Source: an uncultured Muribaculaceae bacterium
GTDB taxonomy: Bacteria > Bacteroidota > Bacteroidia > Bacteroidales > Muribaculaceae
Assembly: GCA_910578075.1 (NCBI GenBank)
Contig: CAJTPK010000028.1
Location: 1 to 38,357 of the forward strand
Length of the DNA stretch: 38,357 nt
Direction: 5' to 3'
A program made the translations under genes and the position numbers. Under the pieces are notes generated by a model that ran no database searches, was not told the DNA's origin, and was given only the letters and a program-made list of their open reading frames with translations. This document shows positions 7,546 through 16,359 of this stretch, in pieces; the stretch's first letter is position 1; each line of letters begins with the position of its first letter.

Positions 7546-9206
7546 TGTGCCGGGGTAGGCGAGAGCGTTATGCTCTCGCTCCCGGTGATGATTGTATCGT
7601 GATGTGTCACGATTATGATTGTCCGGTCGCCCGCCTTTTCCCGCAGACGCCCCATCAGTGTCTTCTCTGTTGCCGCATCCAATGCTGATGTCGGTTCGTC
7701 GAGCACGATCACTCCCCCTTTGCGGAGCAAGCCGCGTGCTATGGCGATGCGTTGTGCCTGTCCCTCGCTGAAGCCGGCGCCCCGTTCGCCGCATGGCGTG
7801 TCGAGTTGCAGAGGCAGTTCTTTAACGAAATCTGCCGCCGCAGCATGAAGTGCGGCAAACATCTCCGCATCCGTAGCCTCCGGATCTGCGATCCGCAGAT
7901 TGCCGCGCACCGTGCCGCTCTGCAGCGTATTCCCCTGCGGCACATACACGAAATTCGAGCGCGTCAGCTCCGTGGATTCCACGCATTCACCATCCTCGCT
8001 GTAAATCTCCACGCTGCCCTCCTGCGGTGTCAGCACACCCGTCATCAGCAATATCAGCGTTGTCTTCCCCGCTCCCGTCTCACCCGCCACAGCCGTCATT
8101 GATGATGGTGTGAAATCATGCGAGAAATTCTTAAAGATATATTTATCGGAGTCAGGATAGCGGAAAGTGACATTGCGGAAACGCACGCCTACGCCCCCTT
8201 TGAGTGGCGGCTGGTCATCACCGCTCTCCACAGGGAGTTGCATCACCTCCTGCAGACGTTCCATCGATACCTTTGCCTGGATGAAAAGCGGTATCTTGCG
8301 CGCTAAGTCAACCACCGGCCGCTGCACTTGCGCTACCAATTGCATAAATGCCGTCATCACGCCGAAAGTCACCGCACCTGTCCGCAAACCGTTGGCGCAC
8401 CAGAGAAAAGCCACGGCATACCCTGCCATGAATCCGAATGTCACCATCCCTCCGGCGAATAGCGTGATGTCGTTGCGGCGCATCGTCGCCGCATAGAAGC
8501 GTCGCTGCATGTCAGCGAACGCGTTGACAGCTCCGGCTGTATATCGCAGTGTGGAGATGAGCAGGCGGTGTTGCAGGTTTTCCTGCAAAGCGCTGTACAT
8601 GGTGCTCTCGCGCTCGCGGATCTCGCGGGTGAGGCGTCGGCTCGTGCGCAGGAATGTCTTGCTGAGGAGCAATGCCAAAGGCATTATCGCCGCCACGGCG
8701 ATTGCCATCTTGCCGCTCAGCAGGGCAAGATAGATGAAGGCGATGAGCAGCTGCACAGCAGCTGTTACGCAACCCGGCACAGTCGACGCATAGAATGAGG
8801 AGACTGTGCCGACATCGGTGGTCAGCCTGTTTACCGATTCTCCGGAGTGGAAGCGGTCGCGGCCGGTCCAGCGGGCGCGCATCAGCCGGTCGAAGAGCTG
8901 CGTGCGCATGGTGTTGGAGAAGCGCACGGTGGAGGAGGCGGAGAACCGCCGCGAGGCTATGCCGAGCAGCATCTGGGCGGCGAGGGAGAGGATGAGTATT
9001 GTTGTGCCCAAGGTGAAAGACTCATCGGGGCGATGAGTCGCCACATCCACGATCTCCTTGGTGGCCCAGACGAAAGTCAGCGCGGCAGCGGCGGAGAGGA
9101 TGCCGCAGAGAGCGGTCAAAGCGATTCTCAGACCGATAGCTTTTGAGGGTTTTATGGGGCCAATGGGGTTACTGGGACTGATGGGGCTACTGAGAAAACC
9201 GGGCAC
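7518..9206 (-). CDS. ABC exporter, fused membrane and ATPase domains
   Basis: A protein of 562 residues. About six membrane segments (23-310) precede an ATPase domain with Walker A GETGAGKTT (375-383), Q-loop near VPQG (422-425), signature FSEGQ (479-483, a variant of LSGGQ), Walker B VIVLDEP (499-505) and H535. No peptidase C39 domain is present. The start codon is GTG. The first 17 codons coincide exactly with one arm of the palindromic element found in the capsule genes, giving an unusual Pro/Ser-rich N-terminus. The gene follows the Sec11-like peptidase by 12 nt, so the two probably act together in processing and export. The substrate is unknown. Confidence 0.88.
   Translation of the reverse strand: MPGFLSSPISPSNPIGPIKPSKAIGLRIALTALCGILSAAAALTFVWATKEIVDVATHRPDESFTLGTTILILSLAAQMLLGIASRRFSASSTVRFSNTMRTQLFDRLMRARWTGRDRFHSGESVNRLTTDVGTVSSFYASTVPGCVTAAVQLLIAFIYLALLSGKMAIAVAAIMPLALLLSKTFLRTSRRLTREIRERESTMYSALQENLQHRLLISTLRYTAGAVNAFADMQRRFYAATMRRNDITLFAGGMVTFGFMAGYAVAFLWCANGLRTGAVTFGVMTAFMQLVAQVQRPVVDLARKIPLFIQAKVSMERLQEVMQLPVESGDDQPPLKGGVGVRFRNVTFRYPDSDKYIFKNFSHDFTPSSMTAVAGETGAGKTTLILLMTGVLTPQEGSVEIYSEDGECVESTELTRSNFVYVPQGNTLQSGTVRGNLRIADPEATDAEMFAALHAAAADFVKELPLQLDTPCGERGAGFSEGQAQRIAIARGLLRKGGVIVLDEPTSALDAATEKTLMGRLREKAGDRTIIIVTHHDTIITGSESITLSPTPAQVPPEAAEP
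9156..9206 (-). repeat. Single 51-nt arm of the palindromic element at the ABC N-terminus
   Basis: The + strand begins GGGGCCAATGGGG and runs through CTACTGAGAAAA. It aligns without gaps, over 51 nt, with the arms at 23264-23314, 24248-24298 and 24832-24882. It ends precisely at the GTG start codon. It is read in a different frame from the capsule-gene copies. Confidence 0.75.
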
Positions 9207-9218
9207 AGGTCAGATCTT

Positions 9219-9653
9219 TTAGCTTATGGAGGAGAGTTTCTGGAAATTTTTTATTTTATGGAGGAGGCGGCGGATTTTCATCCGCAGGGGGAGGGGAGAG
9301 GGGGCGTGTTCGCCCCAGGAGGATATGATGGCGGCCACACGGCCGTGGATTTGCGATTGAAGACAGCGTTCGCGCTGCTGAAGGTTGGCGTCGCCCATGA
9401 GGATGACGCGGTCGCCGTCGGTGGCGACAACACGGTGAAGAAAGATCCCCTCACCGCCGGGGTATTGGGCGCGGGCGAGCACTATGTCGCCTTTGCGGTA
9501 GAAGTCGCGGCGCTCCAGGCGCACGCGGTCGCGGTCAGGCCGCAATGTCGGGAGCATGCTCCCTCCGGAGATCGGAATCTCCACCACCCCACGGGCGAGC
9601 AATTGCTCGCCCGCGAGCCGATAGAGTTCTTCCGCGCTAACCATTGCTCTCAT
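9219..9653 (-). CDS. S24/S26-family serine peptidase of Sec11-like (Ser-His-Asp) type
   Basis: A protein of 144 residues. GGSMLPTL (30-37) holds the probable nucleophile S32, FLHRVV (71-76) supplies H73, and LMGDAN (85-90) supplies D88. That Ser/His/Asp set is typical of archaeal and ER signal peptidases, not the Ser-Lys dyad of LepB or LexA. KGDIVLA at 54-60 is the usual family strand. No membrane segment is visible, so the enzyme looks soluble, which is odd for a signal peptidase. It precedes the ABC exporter by 12 nt, suggesting it trims a peptide that the exporter secretes (inference). The start could also be the ATG three codons later. An inverted copy of the intergenic repeat lies immediately upstream. 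Confidence 0.8.
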   Translation of the reverse strand: MRAMVSAEELYRLAGEQLLARGVVEIPISGGSMLPTLRPDRDRVRLERRDFYRKGDIVLARAQYPGGEGIFLHRVVATDGDRVILMGDANLQQRERCLQSQIHGRVAAIISSWGEHAPSPLPLRMKIRRLLHKIKNFQKLSSIS

Positions 9654-9667
9654 CTCGCCCTAACCAT

Positions 9668-9850
9668 TTTTTTCTCAAACCATCTTCCTCATTTTTTCTC
9701 AAACCATTATAACCATTATTAACCATCATTGATTCAAATGATTATTTCTCAAACCATTAAACCATTGGAAACCATTTTTTTCTCAAAACCAAATTTTTTA
9801 AACCATTAAAACCATTCAAAAGCTTCGCTTTTGGTTTGACACGAAAAGCT
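9668..9850 (-). repeat. Modular intergenic repeat R4a (inverted)
   Basis: CTCAAACC motifs recur at about 9674, 9698 and 9748. The other end is TGGTTTGA at 9832-9839, next to AAAAGC-TTC-GCTTTT. It lies in the reverse orientation to R4b and R4c and begins directly upstream of the peptidase start codon. Confidence 0.7.
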
Positions 9851-10009
9851 TCGCCTGAAACTCTCTCCTCCTCCGCGTTAAAATTTAATCACGCAGAGGC
9901 GCAGAGCCGCAAAGTTTTTATGCCGCTCAATCCGGCGCGGAGGTCGTTCCCACTCCTGCGAAGGCGCAGAGTCGTCGCGAATAGTCCGAGACGAAAGTTT
10001 TCGCGGCAA
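9851..10009. other. Spacer between inverted repeats R4a and R4b
   Basis: Contains a block rich in CGCAGAGGCGCAGAG and the TTAAAATTTAATCACGCAGAG segment shared, inverted, with 2205-2240. No gene is recognised; short open frames here run through repeat sequence. Confidence 0.5.
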
Positions 10010-10338
10010 TGCTCTGGTTTCTTTGGCTCTTTGGTCTACACCCTTGTCGCACCACGCACCTGCGGTGCGTGCACCCAACAAGCTTCGCCTGAAACTTTGC
10101 ATCAACTTTCCGCATCAAGCAAAAAAGCGGAGCTTTTTAATGGTTATAATGGTTTCCAAAATTTGGTTTAAAATACCGAATAAAAATGGTTACAAATGGT
10201 TAAAATGGTTTGAGGAAAGAGTGGAGAGGGCTTTTCGCATCAAACCAAAAGCGGAGCTTTTGAATGGTTTTAATGGTTTCCAAAATTTGGTTTAAAATGC
10301 TGAATAAAATGGTTACAAATGGTTAAAATGGTTTGAGG
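10010..10338 (+). repeat. Modular intergenic repeats R4b and R4c (type B, tandem)
   Basis: R4b (10010-10215) has a full head with the GCACC/GGTGC hairpin and a core ending at TGGTTTGAGG (10206-10215). R4c (10230-10338) repeats only the core, from TCAAACCA (10240-10247) to TGGTTTGAGG (10329-10338). A core without a head argues that the core can be duplicated separately. Confidence 0.8.
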
Positions 10339-10386
10339 AAAGTTGAGGAAAGTTGAGGAGAGAGGAGAGTGGTTAGCGGAGTGTGG

Positions 10387-11583
10387 TTATTTCTTGGGTT
10401 TGATGACTACGACGCGGCTGAGCGAGGGATCATCATAGAACATGTTGGAGACTCCACCCTTCCAGTTGACCTCGAAGCGTGAGGGATCGATGCCGAATTC
10501 CTTCACGAGGCATGCGCGTACATTCTGGGCACGCTCGCGGCTGAGGGTCTCGTTGATCTCAGGTGTACCTGTCTGCTTGTCGGCATAACCGGTGATGACA
10601 AACTTCTGGTTCTTGTCGCTCTCCCTGATCATGTTGGCACACTGCTCAAGCTGTGCGCGGTCGGCAAGCGAAACCTCGCTGACGTTGATGGGGAAGTAAG
10701 CGAGGTAGGTGCTTCCATCGTTGGCGACAACCACCTTCTGTGTCTTCTCGGCGAGAGCCTGGAGTTCGCGGTTGCGTGCCTCGAGCTGTGCGATGCGGTC
10801 GCGCAGCTCGTTGAGCGCGGAGTTGTCGTAGATGGTGACAACCTCGTTGGTGTTGTTGAAGCCGCGGGGACCGAAGCGGTATGAAAGACCGGCAGTCACC
10901 GACACGAGAGCATCAAACGGGCGGTTACCTGTCGCTCCGTCGAAGCCGTCATGGATAGCCATGCCGCGGATATCGAGGTTGATGTCGAAAGCCTTCGAGA
11001 TGTGGAACATGTTGAAGAGACCGATGTTACCGGTGATACCCTGTTTGTGGTGGTTGTCGGTAGCGGAAGCGCGATCCCATGTGTAACCGAAACCGGCACC
11101 TGCGTAGAGAGCCAAACCGTATACGCGGTTGGGGTTATAGCCACCGATCCAGTTCACCAGGTCGAGCATCACATCGGCATGAAGGTTCATGAAATTCACC
11201 TTCGACTCATTGAGCCAGTAACCGTGCCATGGTTTGCCGCTGATCTCGCCGCCGCTCTGGAACGCGCCGTTCTGGGTAGCGCCCTTGAAATAGAGGCCGC
11301 TATACATCACGCGCACACCGATTACGGGAGTGAACCACTTGCCCACGGCAATGTCGAGGGCAGGGGAGATGCGCTCCCCGAACTTGCGCTGACGGTCATG
11401 GTCGCCAAAGAAGACCTGCGGACCCGCGCCAGCCTGGATAAACCAGTTGCTCTTGAAACTTGAAGTCACGGAGCGGGCGCCGACAGCCGGAGCCGTCCTC
11501 ACCACAACCTCCTCCGTCACATCCTGCGCGGCAGCTGACAAAGCGACAGCCAAAGCCGCAGAGATAGAAAGGATTTTTTTCAT
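10387..11583 (-). CDS. OmpA-family outer membrane protein
   Basis: A protein of 398 residues. A signal peptide (1-19) ends at AAA-Q. Residues 40-235 look like a membrane beta-barrel, with alternating hydrophobic strands and a YRFG turn. A coiled coil follows (about 250-285, LRDRIAQLEARNRELQALAE). The C-terminal OmpA peptidoglycan-binding domain carries FVITGYADKQTG and NETLSRERAQNVRACL. Such proteins tie the outer membrane to the cell wall. The gene lies 27 nt after the third lipoprotein and may be co-transcribed with that group. The family is certain; the specific role is not. Confidence 0.9.
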   Translation of the reverse strand: MKKILSISAALAVALSAAAQDVTEEVVVRTAPAVGARSVTSSFKSNWFIQAGAGPQVFFGDHDRQRKFGERISPALDIAVGKWFTPVIGVRVMYSGLYFKGATQNGAFQSGGEISGKPWHGYWLNESKVNFMNLHADVMLDLVNWIGGYNPNRVYGLALYAGAGFGYTWDRASATDNHHKQGITGNIGLFNMFHISKAFDINLDIRGMAIHDGFDGATGNRPFDALVSVTAGLSYRFGPRGFNNTNEVVTIYDNSALNELRDRIAQLEARNRELQALAEKTQKVVVANDGSTYLAYFPINVSEVSLADRAQLEQCANMIRESDKNQKFVITGYADKQTGTPEINETLSRERAQNVRACLVKEFGIDPSRFEVNWKGGVSNMFYDDPSLSRVVVIKPKK

Positions 11584-11610
11584 AGATTTATGTATGTTTA
11601 GTGTAGATAA

Positions 11611-13701
11611 TTATTCGCGAACGCAGCGCACCGCGCAGGCAGTGCGTCGTGCCGATGTGTAATACACATTTATGCCGTTATTGGAATTTGTTGATGTGCT
11701 CCCTGTGTTGAATTCCACATATTTTGTAAGGTAAAGATGCATTGCATTGCTTCCCGTAGCTGCATTGCTGTACCAATAGTCAGCAGTGATATCCACATTG
11801 CTGGTGAATACTCTCTTGGCTCCGTTTCCAGTATAGCTGTGTATCGCTCCGTAATATCCACCTCTGTCACCACACATAGGGAACAGGGTGCCCTCTGTAT
11901 CATTCTCATCGCGCATGAAATAATATCCGTCTTCATATTTTGCGAAGTTTATCCAATCTATGCGAGTGTTGCCGACAGACTGGTTTGATCCTCCGTCATG
12001 TTTACTGAAGAATGTGAATGTATAGCAGTTAGGCACACGGTATCCTACGGGTGAAGGATCGTAGATTGTCTTACCGTGAGACTGTGATGTCTGGGTTGTG
12101 CTGTTTTCATCTTTGGTCATTGTGTTTCCCCAGAGATAATTATTTTCTTCGACAAGCCAGTCATTATTGCTAAGGTTCTTGCCAAGATCGAAATAGCTTA
12201 CCGGATTCTTGACACTTCCTGCGATTGTCGCTTCGCTGCTGTTTGATGAATCAAAATTTATCACATTGTAATATCGGCGGTAATAATCAACTGTGGTATA
12301 GGTTGATGTCTCTTCTCCGTTTACGTAGATAGTATCCTCGTTAGGGAAAGGATCTTTACGTCCCCATTGGTAAAGGGTAGCGTAACCTGGATGGTCTGAT
12401 CTCGATCCTAAAGTGCGGTTCATTACAGAGAATATATTGCCGTTGCGGTTGGTGATTTCCTCGTCCTGCGGCAGGGTATCACCGACGCCCCAGATGTGCC
12501 AGCTCCAGAGTATGTCGCCTTTGCCATCGGTGCCGCTGTAGACGGCGATCACTGCGTTGCCGACGTTGCCGGTGGCATTGTAATGCACTCTGCCGTCAAC
12601 AAGGCGCACATCGCTGATGAATCCCTGCACATCTTCCCAAAGCAGCTTTGCCGACGCTGGGTTGATGTAGGGGTCTTCGGTATGGAAACCTGCACCCTTG
12701 ATGATACCTTTCTCACCGTTGCCGATCACCGTTGCCTTGAAATCATGCTCTCCGGCGGTGGTGATCATGTAGCAGTTGGCTGTCTCCTCCTCCTGCTCTT
12801 CCGGCAACTGTTCTACTTTCAGTTCAAATCGGTCAGCAATCTCACTGAGATTAAGATTGAAAGTATAGATAGCTCCAGCCTCGAAAGCGAATCTGGCTTG
12901 GGCGGTGAATGTGGCAGTGCGGCGGTCGGTGGTGACTGTGATTGTCAGCTTGTCATCCTCCTTGATATCTGGAGCGCACGACATATACCCTGTGGCCGTA
13001 GTTCCAGCAGCCAATGTCAGCGGCGACGACCAGTTGAGGGTAATCACGTTTGCATCCGGAGCGGCGGTTGCGTTAAATTGATATTCACCGTTAACCGCGC
13101 TGAAAGTGAAATCACCTCCGAGCACGCGGCCAGAGGGGAGCTGCATGCTGACACTGCGTAGCATATCACCTTCGATTTCCGTGCCAGAGGCATTGATCGA
13201 GAATCGGAGGAGCGAGAAGAGATGGGTGAAATCGAATTCGTTCTCCGCTCCGTCGCGGGGAGTGCCGTATTTATAGTCTCCGGCAATTTCCTGAGTGTTG
13301 GCATCCCACTGCTGGGAGAGGGGCAGGGTGCCGTAGAGGTTATCGGCATTTTGGTTGTTGTTAACTTCGCTGTATGGATAGTAGGCGTAAAGAGGTGTAC
13401 CTGCTATGTCACCCTTGAATCTTACGCGTCCCGCCTTCAGGTTGTCGGCGTTGGCAAAACGGGCATTAAGCGTTGATTCACTGAAGACCCCGAGGCAATC
13501 TTCGGGAGTCCACACGATGCCGACAGCTCCGTCGGCATATTCTGTCGGGTCGATAGCCGACCGCGTTGCGCGGCCGGCTTCATTTATCGACGCCTCGATT
13601 ACAGTCTGCTTTGCCGCCGGAGTCATCGCGACATCGCGGTCGGTGCAGGAAGCCAATGTTCCTGCTGAAAGCAGGGCAATTACAATATGGTTATTTTTCA
13701 A
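11611..13701 (-). CDS. Fimbrillin-like lipoprotein with FISUMP-like C-terminus
   Basis: A protein of 696 residues. A lipoprotein signal peptide ends LASC, with C19 to be lipidated. Residues 30-290 form a fimbrillin (FimA/Mfa-like) beta domain with ENEFDFTHLFSLLRFSINA, shared almost word for word with the next lipoprotein. ANCYMITTAGEHDFKATVIGNG (from about 315) opens a second region. The C-terminal part ends ARRTACAVRCVRE, the typical close of FISUMP-type (Fibrobacter major domain) extensions in Bacteroidales. It is probably a surface adhesin or fimbrial tip component. Its neighbour upstream encodes a CotH-domain paralogue of the same front half. The family is clear; its ligand is unknown. 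Confidence 0.82.
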   Translation of the reverse strand: MKNNHIVIALLSAGTLASCTDRDVAMTPAAKQTVIEASINEAGRATRSAIDPTEYADGAVGIVWTPEDCLGVFSESTLNARFANADNLKAGRVRFKGDIAGTPLYAYYPYSEVNNNQNADNLYGTLPLSQQWDANTQEIAGDYKYGTPRDGAENEFDFTHLFSLLRFSINASGTEIEGDMLRSVSMQLPSGRVLGGDFTFSAVNGEYQFNATAAPDANVITLNWSSPLTLAAGTTATGYMSCAPDIKEDDKLTITVTTDRRTATFTAQARFAFEAGAIYTFNLNLSEIADRFELKVEQLPEEQEEETANCYMITTAGEHDFKATVIGNGEKGIIKGAGFHTEDPYINPASAKLLWEDVQGFISDVRLVDGRVHYNATGNVGNAVIAVYSGTDGKGDILWSWHIWGVGDTLPQDEEITNRNGNIFSVMNRTLGSRSDHPGYATLYQWGRKDPFPNEDTIYVNGEETSTYTTVDYYRRYYNVINFDSSNSSEATIAGSVKNPVSYFDLGKNLSNNDWLVEENNYLWGNTMTKDENSTTQTSQSHGKTIYDPSPVGYRVPNCYTFTFFSKHDGGSNQSVGNTRIDWINFAKYEDGYYFMRDENDTEGTLFPMCGDRGGYYGAIHSYTGNGAKRVFTSNVDITADYWYSNAATGSNAMHLYLTKYVEFNTGSTSTNSNNGINVYYTSARRTACAVRCVRE

Positions 13702-13737
13702 ATCTTATGAGGAGACAGGCTCAAATAGTTAGAAATG

Positions 13738-16332
13738 TTATTTCGCGTCAGTAGGGAAGTTGGAGTTGCGTATCGCGCTGTTCATCCAGTTGAGACGCTG
13801 CTCATACATTTGCTTGAGATTGGATGTCACCTCCCTGTAGTTGCTGAGATTCTCGTCTCCGCTGAATGCCGGAGCCCAGCCGATGATGCTGCTTCTGCGG
13901 AATGTCAGAGGCCACATGGCATGGTTCTCTACCCATGATTTGGCGTTGAGTTCGTTCTGGCGTTCTATCTCGGCTGAAACACCTTGCAGATATGGATAAA
14001 TCGCCTCCCAGCGGGCTTGCAGCGTCTCGCGGAATGTCGCATCCTTGAAGAGAAGCGGATACCACATATAGGGGGCATCGCTGTCGCTTGGAGTGCCGTA
14101 ACCGGTTGTGACGCTCGAATTGCTGCACATCCATGTGGAGGATGATGGAGCAGCCTCGCCGCCAAATGCAGAGCTGAGTGTCGTTATCGCAGAATTGTTG
14201 GGGAATGTCTGGTAATCGAAATCCCACACCGGACCGGCGCATAATTTGGAGTTGCCTCCGTTCATGTAGAGATACACGCTCTTCGGATGGCGATACTCGT
14301 TATTCATCGTCAGCTCAAACACAATCCACTGGTCTATCAGGGAGTTGATGTCGATGAGCTCATATGCCGCTGAGTAGTTGCCGGAGATGAGATATTGCTC
14401 GATGGTGTTCACCTTCTGCTGTATCTGAGTGAGGATTTCCTGTGGCACATCATCCTTCAGCTGGAAAGGAATGCCTCTCCCGGAAGTAATGAATTTGCAA
14501 TTCTCGTCATAGTTGTCATCGCATTCAATCAGATATCCGCATGCCTCATAGCTTGAATCAAGCCCGTCTTTCACCCTGTCTTCATAGCAGTCGGCTATGT
14601 TGAGACGGTTGCTGTCGATCTTGATCTGTTCGCAGAGGAAATAGTTGCCCACATGTCTGCCGTCGATCACCAGCTCCACATTCACACCGTGAGGATTCCA
14701 GGGGAGACCTTGCGCGATACCGCCCGCTTTCCAGGCGTTCTCGGTGGCATGCGCGATAGCGAACGCGGTGTTGTTGCGTATCATCGAATTGTCTAGCCAG
14801 TTGGCGAGGAGCACCCAGCGTTTGTGTTTCGGCATGTCGCCTATGGCCTGCTTCTTTGTGAGCTTGATGGCGAAAGGCTTCTTGGGGAAGTTGCGAGTGG
14901 AGTTGCCGCGCAGACGGACGCCGGCTGTCTGCGAAGCCATGGTGTATCTGCCGTTCACATCATACACAGTCACTGTATCATTCTCAGCCCAGCCGGAAGA
15001 TTTGGAGCGGACGCTCAACCCTCCGAACCATTTCTCCCAGTTGCCGTTTGAAATGGAGGCGGACTGTTTGATTACAACCACCGGGATGCCGGTGTTGCTG
15101 ACGTTCACGGTGTAATTGACTGTTTCACCATCTGCATCAAGAGTATACGTCACAGGTTTTGAGAAATCCTGCGCGGTCACTCCCGACTCCTGCTCAATTC
15201 CATCCACGGTAACTTTGACTCCTGCCGGAACAGAGAATGTGGGAACAAGGTTGAAATCATAGAGATAAGGTATCATTCCGCTTATCTCCAAGCCGTCGAT
15301 CGTCATCTTCTCTTCGGTAACAGCAGTCTCAGCCACTGATGCACCGCTGTTTTGCGACACCACCTTACGGTCGAGGATGCGTCCCTTATTCGCCTCTACG
15401 GTGAAAGAGAAAGAGGAGAATTCCGGAGTGGCGGGAGCGTCGGTTATCGTCAAGTCAGATGCATAGTTGCCGAGAGTGAGATTGAAATTATAGACCGCGT
15501 CAGGCTGGAAATCAAAAGCGATGTGTTTTGTGAATGTCGCCACATGCTTGTCAGTATATACCTGGATGCGGATCTCATCATCGGCTTTCAGATCAGGGGC
15601 ACACGATGCGTATCCGTTCCATGTTGTTCCCTGATTGAGAGTGCAGGCGTCGGTGCAGAGGAGCGTCAGAATGTTTGCCTGCTGCTCGATGCCCGTGAAA
15701 GAATAACTTCCGTCGATGGCATTGAAAGAGAACTCACCCCCAAGTTTTCTGCTTTCCGGGAGAGTGATTTTGATTTTCTTCAGAGTCTCGGCTTCCAGAC
15801 CGGTGCCGGAGGCATTGAGAGAGAAGTGTAGGAGGGAGAAGAGGTGAGTGAAATCGAATTCGTTCTCTGCGTTCGGGCGTGGAACGCCAAACTTGTAATC
15901 GCCCTCGATCACACCCGAGGTGCGGTCAAACTGCTGGGTCAAGGGTAGCTTACCCTTCAGCGCGGAAGGATCAGCACCATCGTTGTCAGCCGACCAGGGA
16001 TAATAAGCATATTGAGGAGCAGAATTCAGATTTCCTGTGAATTGAGTGCGCCCGGCTGAAAAATCAGCCATGTTGTTGAAAGGCACATTCGCATCCGCGA
16101 CTCCGAAAACGCCTATCACATCATCGGGAGTCCATAAGATTCCCACATTCCCCTCCATATATTCCGTAGGGTCGATAGCGGAGCGGGTAGCGGGTTGAGA
16201 GCTGTTCATGGAGGCGGTGATGATGGTATTGCCCACCGGCACCGCAGGTTGTTCGAGGTTATCCGTGCAGGACACGGCTCCCGCGATAAACGCGGAAGCC
16301 GTAGCCGCTGCAGCGAATCTATTAAAAATCAT
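13738..16332 (-). CDS. Fimbrillin-like lipoprotein fused to a CotH kinase domain
   Basis: A protein of 864 residues. The lipobox is GAVSC with C22. Residues 30-290 form the fimbrillin-like domain, with RSAIDPTEY and ENEFDFTHLFSLLHFSLNA as in the next gene. Residues 305-412 form a DUF5018-like beta domain. Residues 415-720 form a CotH domain: RLRGNST (473-479), LLANWLDNSMIRN (508-520), FLCEQI (565-570) and GPVWDFD (700-706), the last likely metal/ATP-binding. CotH proteins are atypical extracellular protein kinases, first known from spore coats. Here the kinase would be displayed on the cell surface or in the periplasm, where its ATP source is unclear. The domain calls are firm; activity is not shown. 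Confidence 0.87.
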   Translation of the reverse strand: MIFNRFAAAATASAFIAGAVSCTDNLEQPAVPVGNTIITASMNSSQPATRSAIDPTEYMEGNVGILWTPDDVIGVFGVADANVPFNNMADFSAGRTQFTGNLNSAPQYAYYPWSADNDGADPSALKGKLPLTQQFDRTSGVIEGDYKFGVPRPNAENEFDFTHLFSLLHFSLNASGTGLEAETLKKIKITLPESRKLGGEFSFNAIDGSYSFTGIEQQANILTLLCTDACTLNQGTTWNGYASCAPDLKADDEIRIQVYTDKHVATFTKHIAFDFQPDAVYNFNLTLGNYASDLTITDAPATPEFSSFSFTVEANKGRILDRKVVSQNSGASVAETAVTEEKMTIDGLEISGMIPYLYDFNLVPTFSVPAGVKVTVDGIEQESGVTAQDFSKPVTYTLDADGETVNYTVNVSNTGIPVVVIKQSASISNGNWEKWFGGLSVRSKSSGWAENDTVTVYDVNGRYTMASQTAGVRLRGNSTRNFPKKPFAIKLTKKQAIGDMPKHKRWVLLANWLDNSMIRNNTAFAIAHATENAWKAGGIAQGLPWNPHGVNVELVIDGRHVGNYFLCEQIKIDSNRLNIADCYEDRVKDGLDSSYEACGYLIECDDNYDENCKFITSGRGIPFQLKDDVPQEILTQIQQKVNTIEQYLISGNYSAAYELIDINSLIDQWIVFELTMNNEYRHPKSVYLYMNGGNSKLCAGPVWDFDYQTFPNNSAITTLSSAFGGEAAPSSSTWMCSNSSVTTGYGTPSDSDAPYMWYPLLFKDATFRETLQARWEAIYPYLQGVSAEIERQNELNAKSWVENHAMWPLTFRRSSIIGWAPAFSGDENLSNYREVTSNLKQMYEQRLNWMNSAIRNSNFPTDAK

Positions 16333-16359
16333 AATAATTGGCTGGTTAGGTAGATTGGG

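Noticed and set aside
9668..10338. Invertible promoter flanked by recombinase sites
   Set aside because: Inverted repeats exist, but no consensus promoter was found in the 9851-10009 spacer and no recombinase gene is in the window. Inversion remains possible only by homologous recombination.
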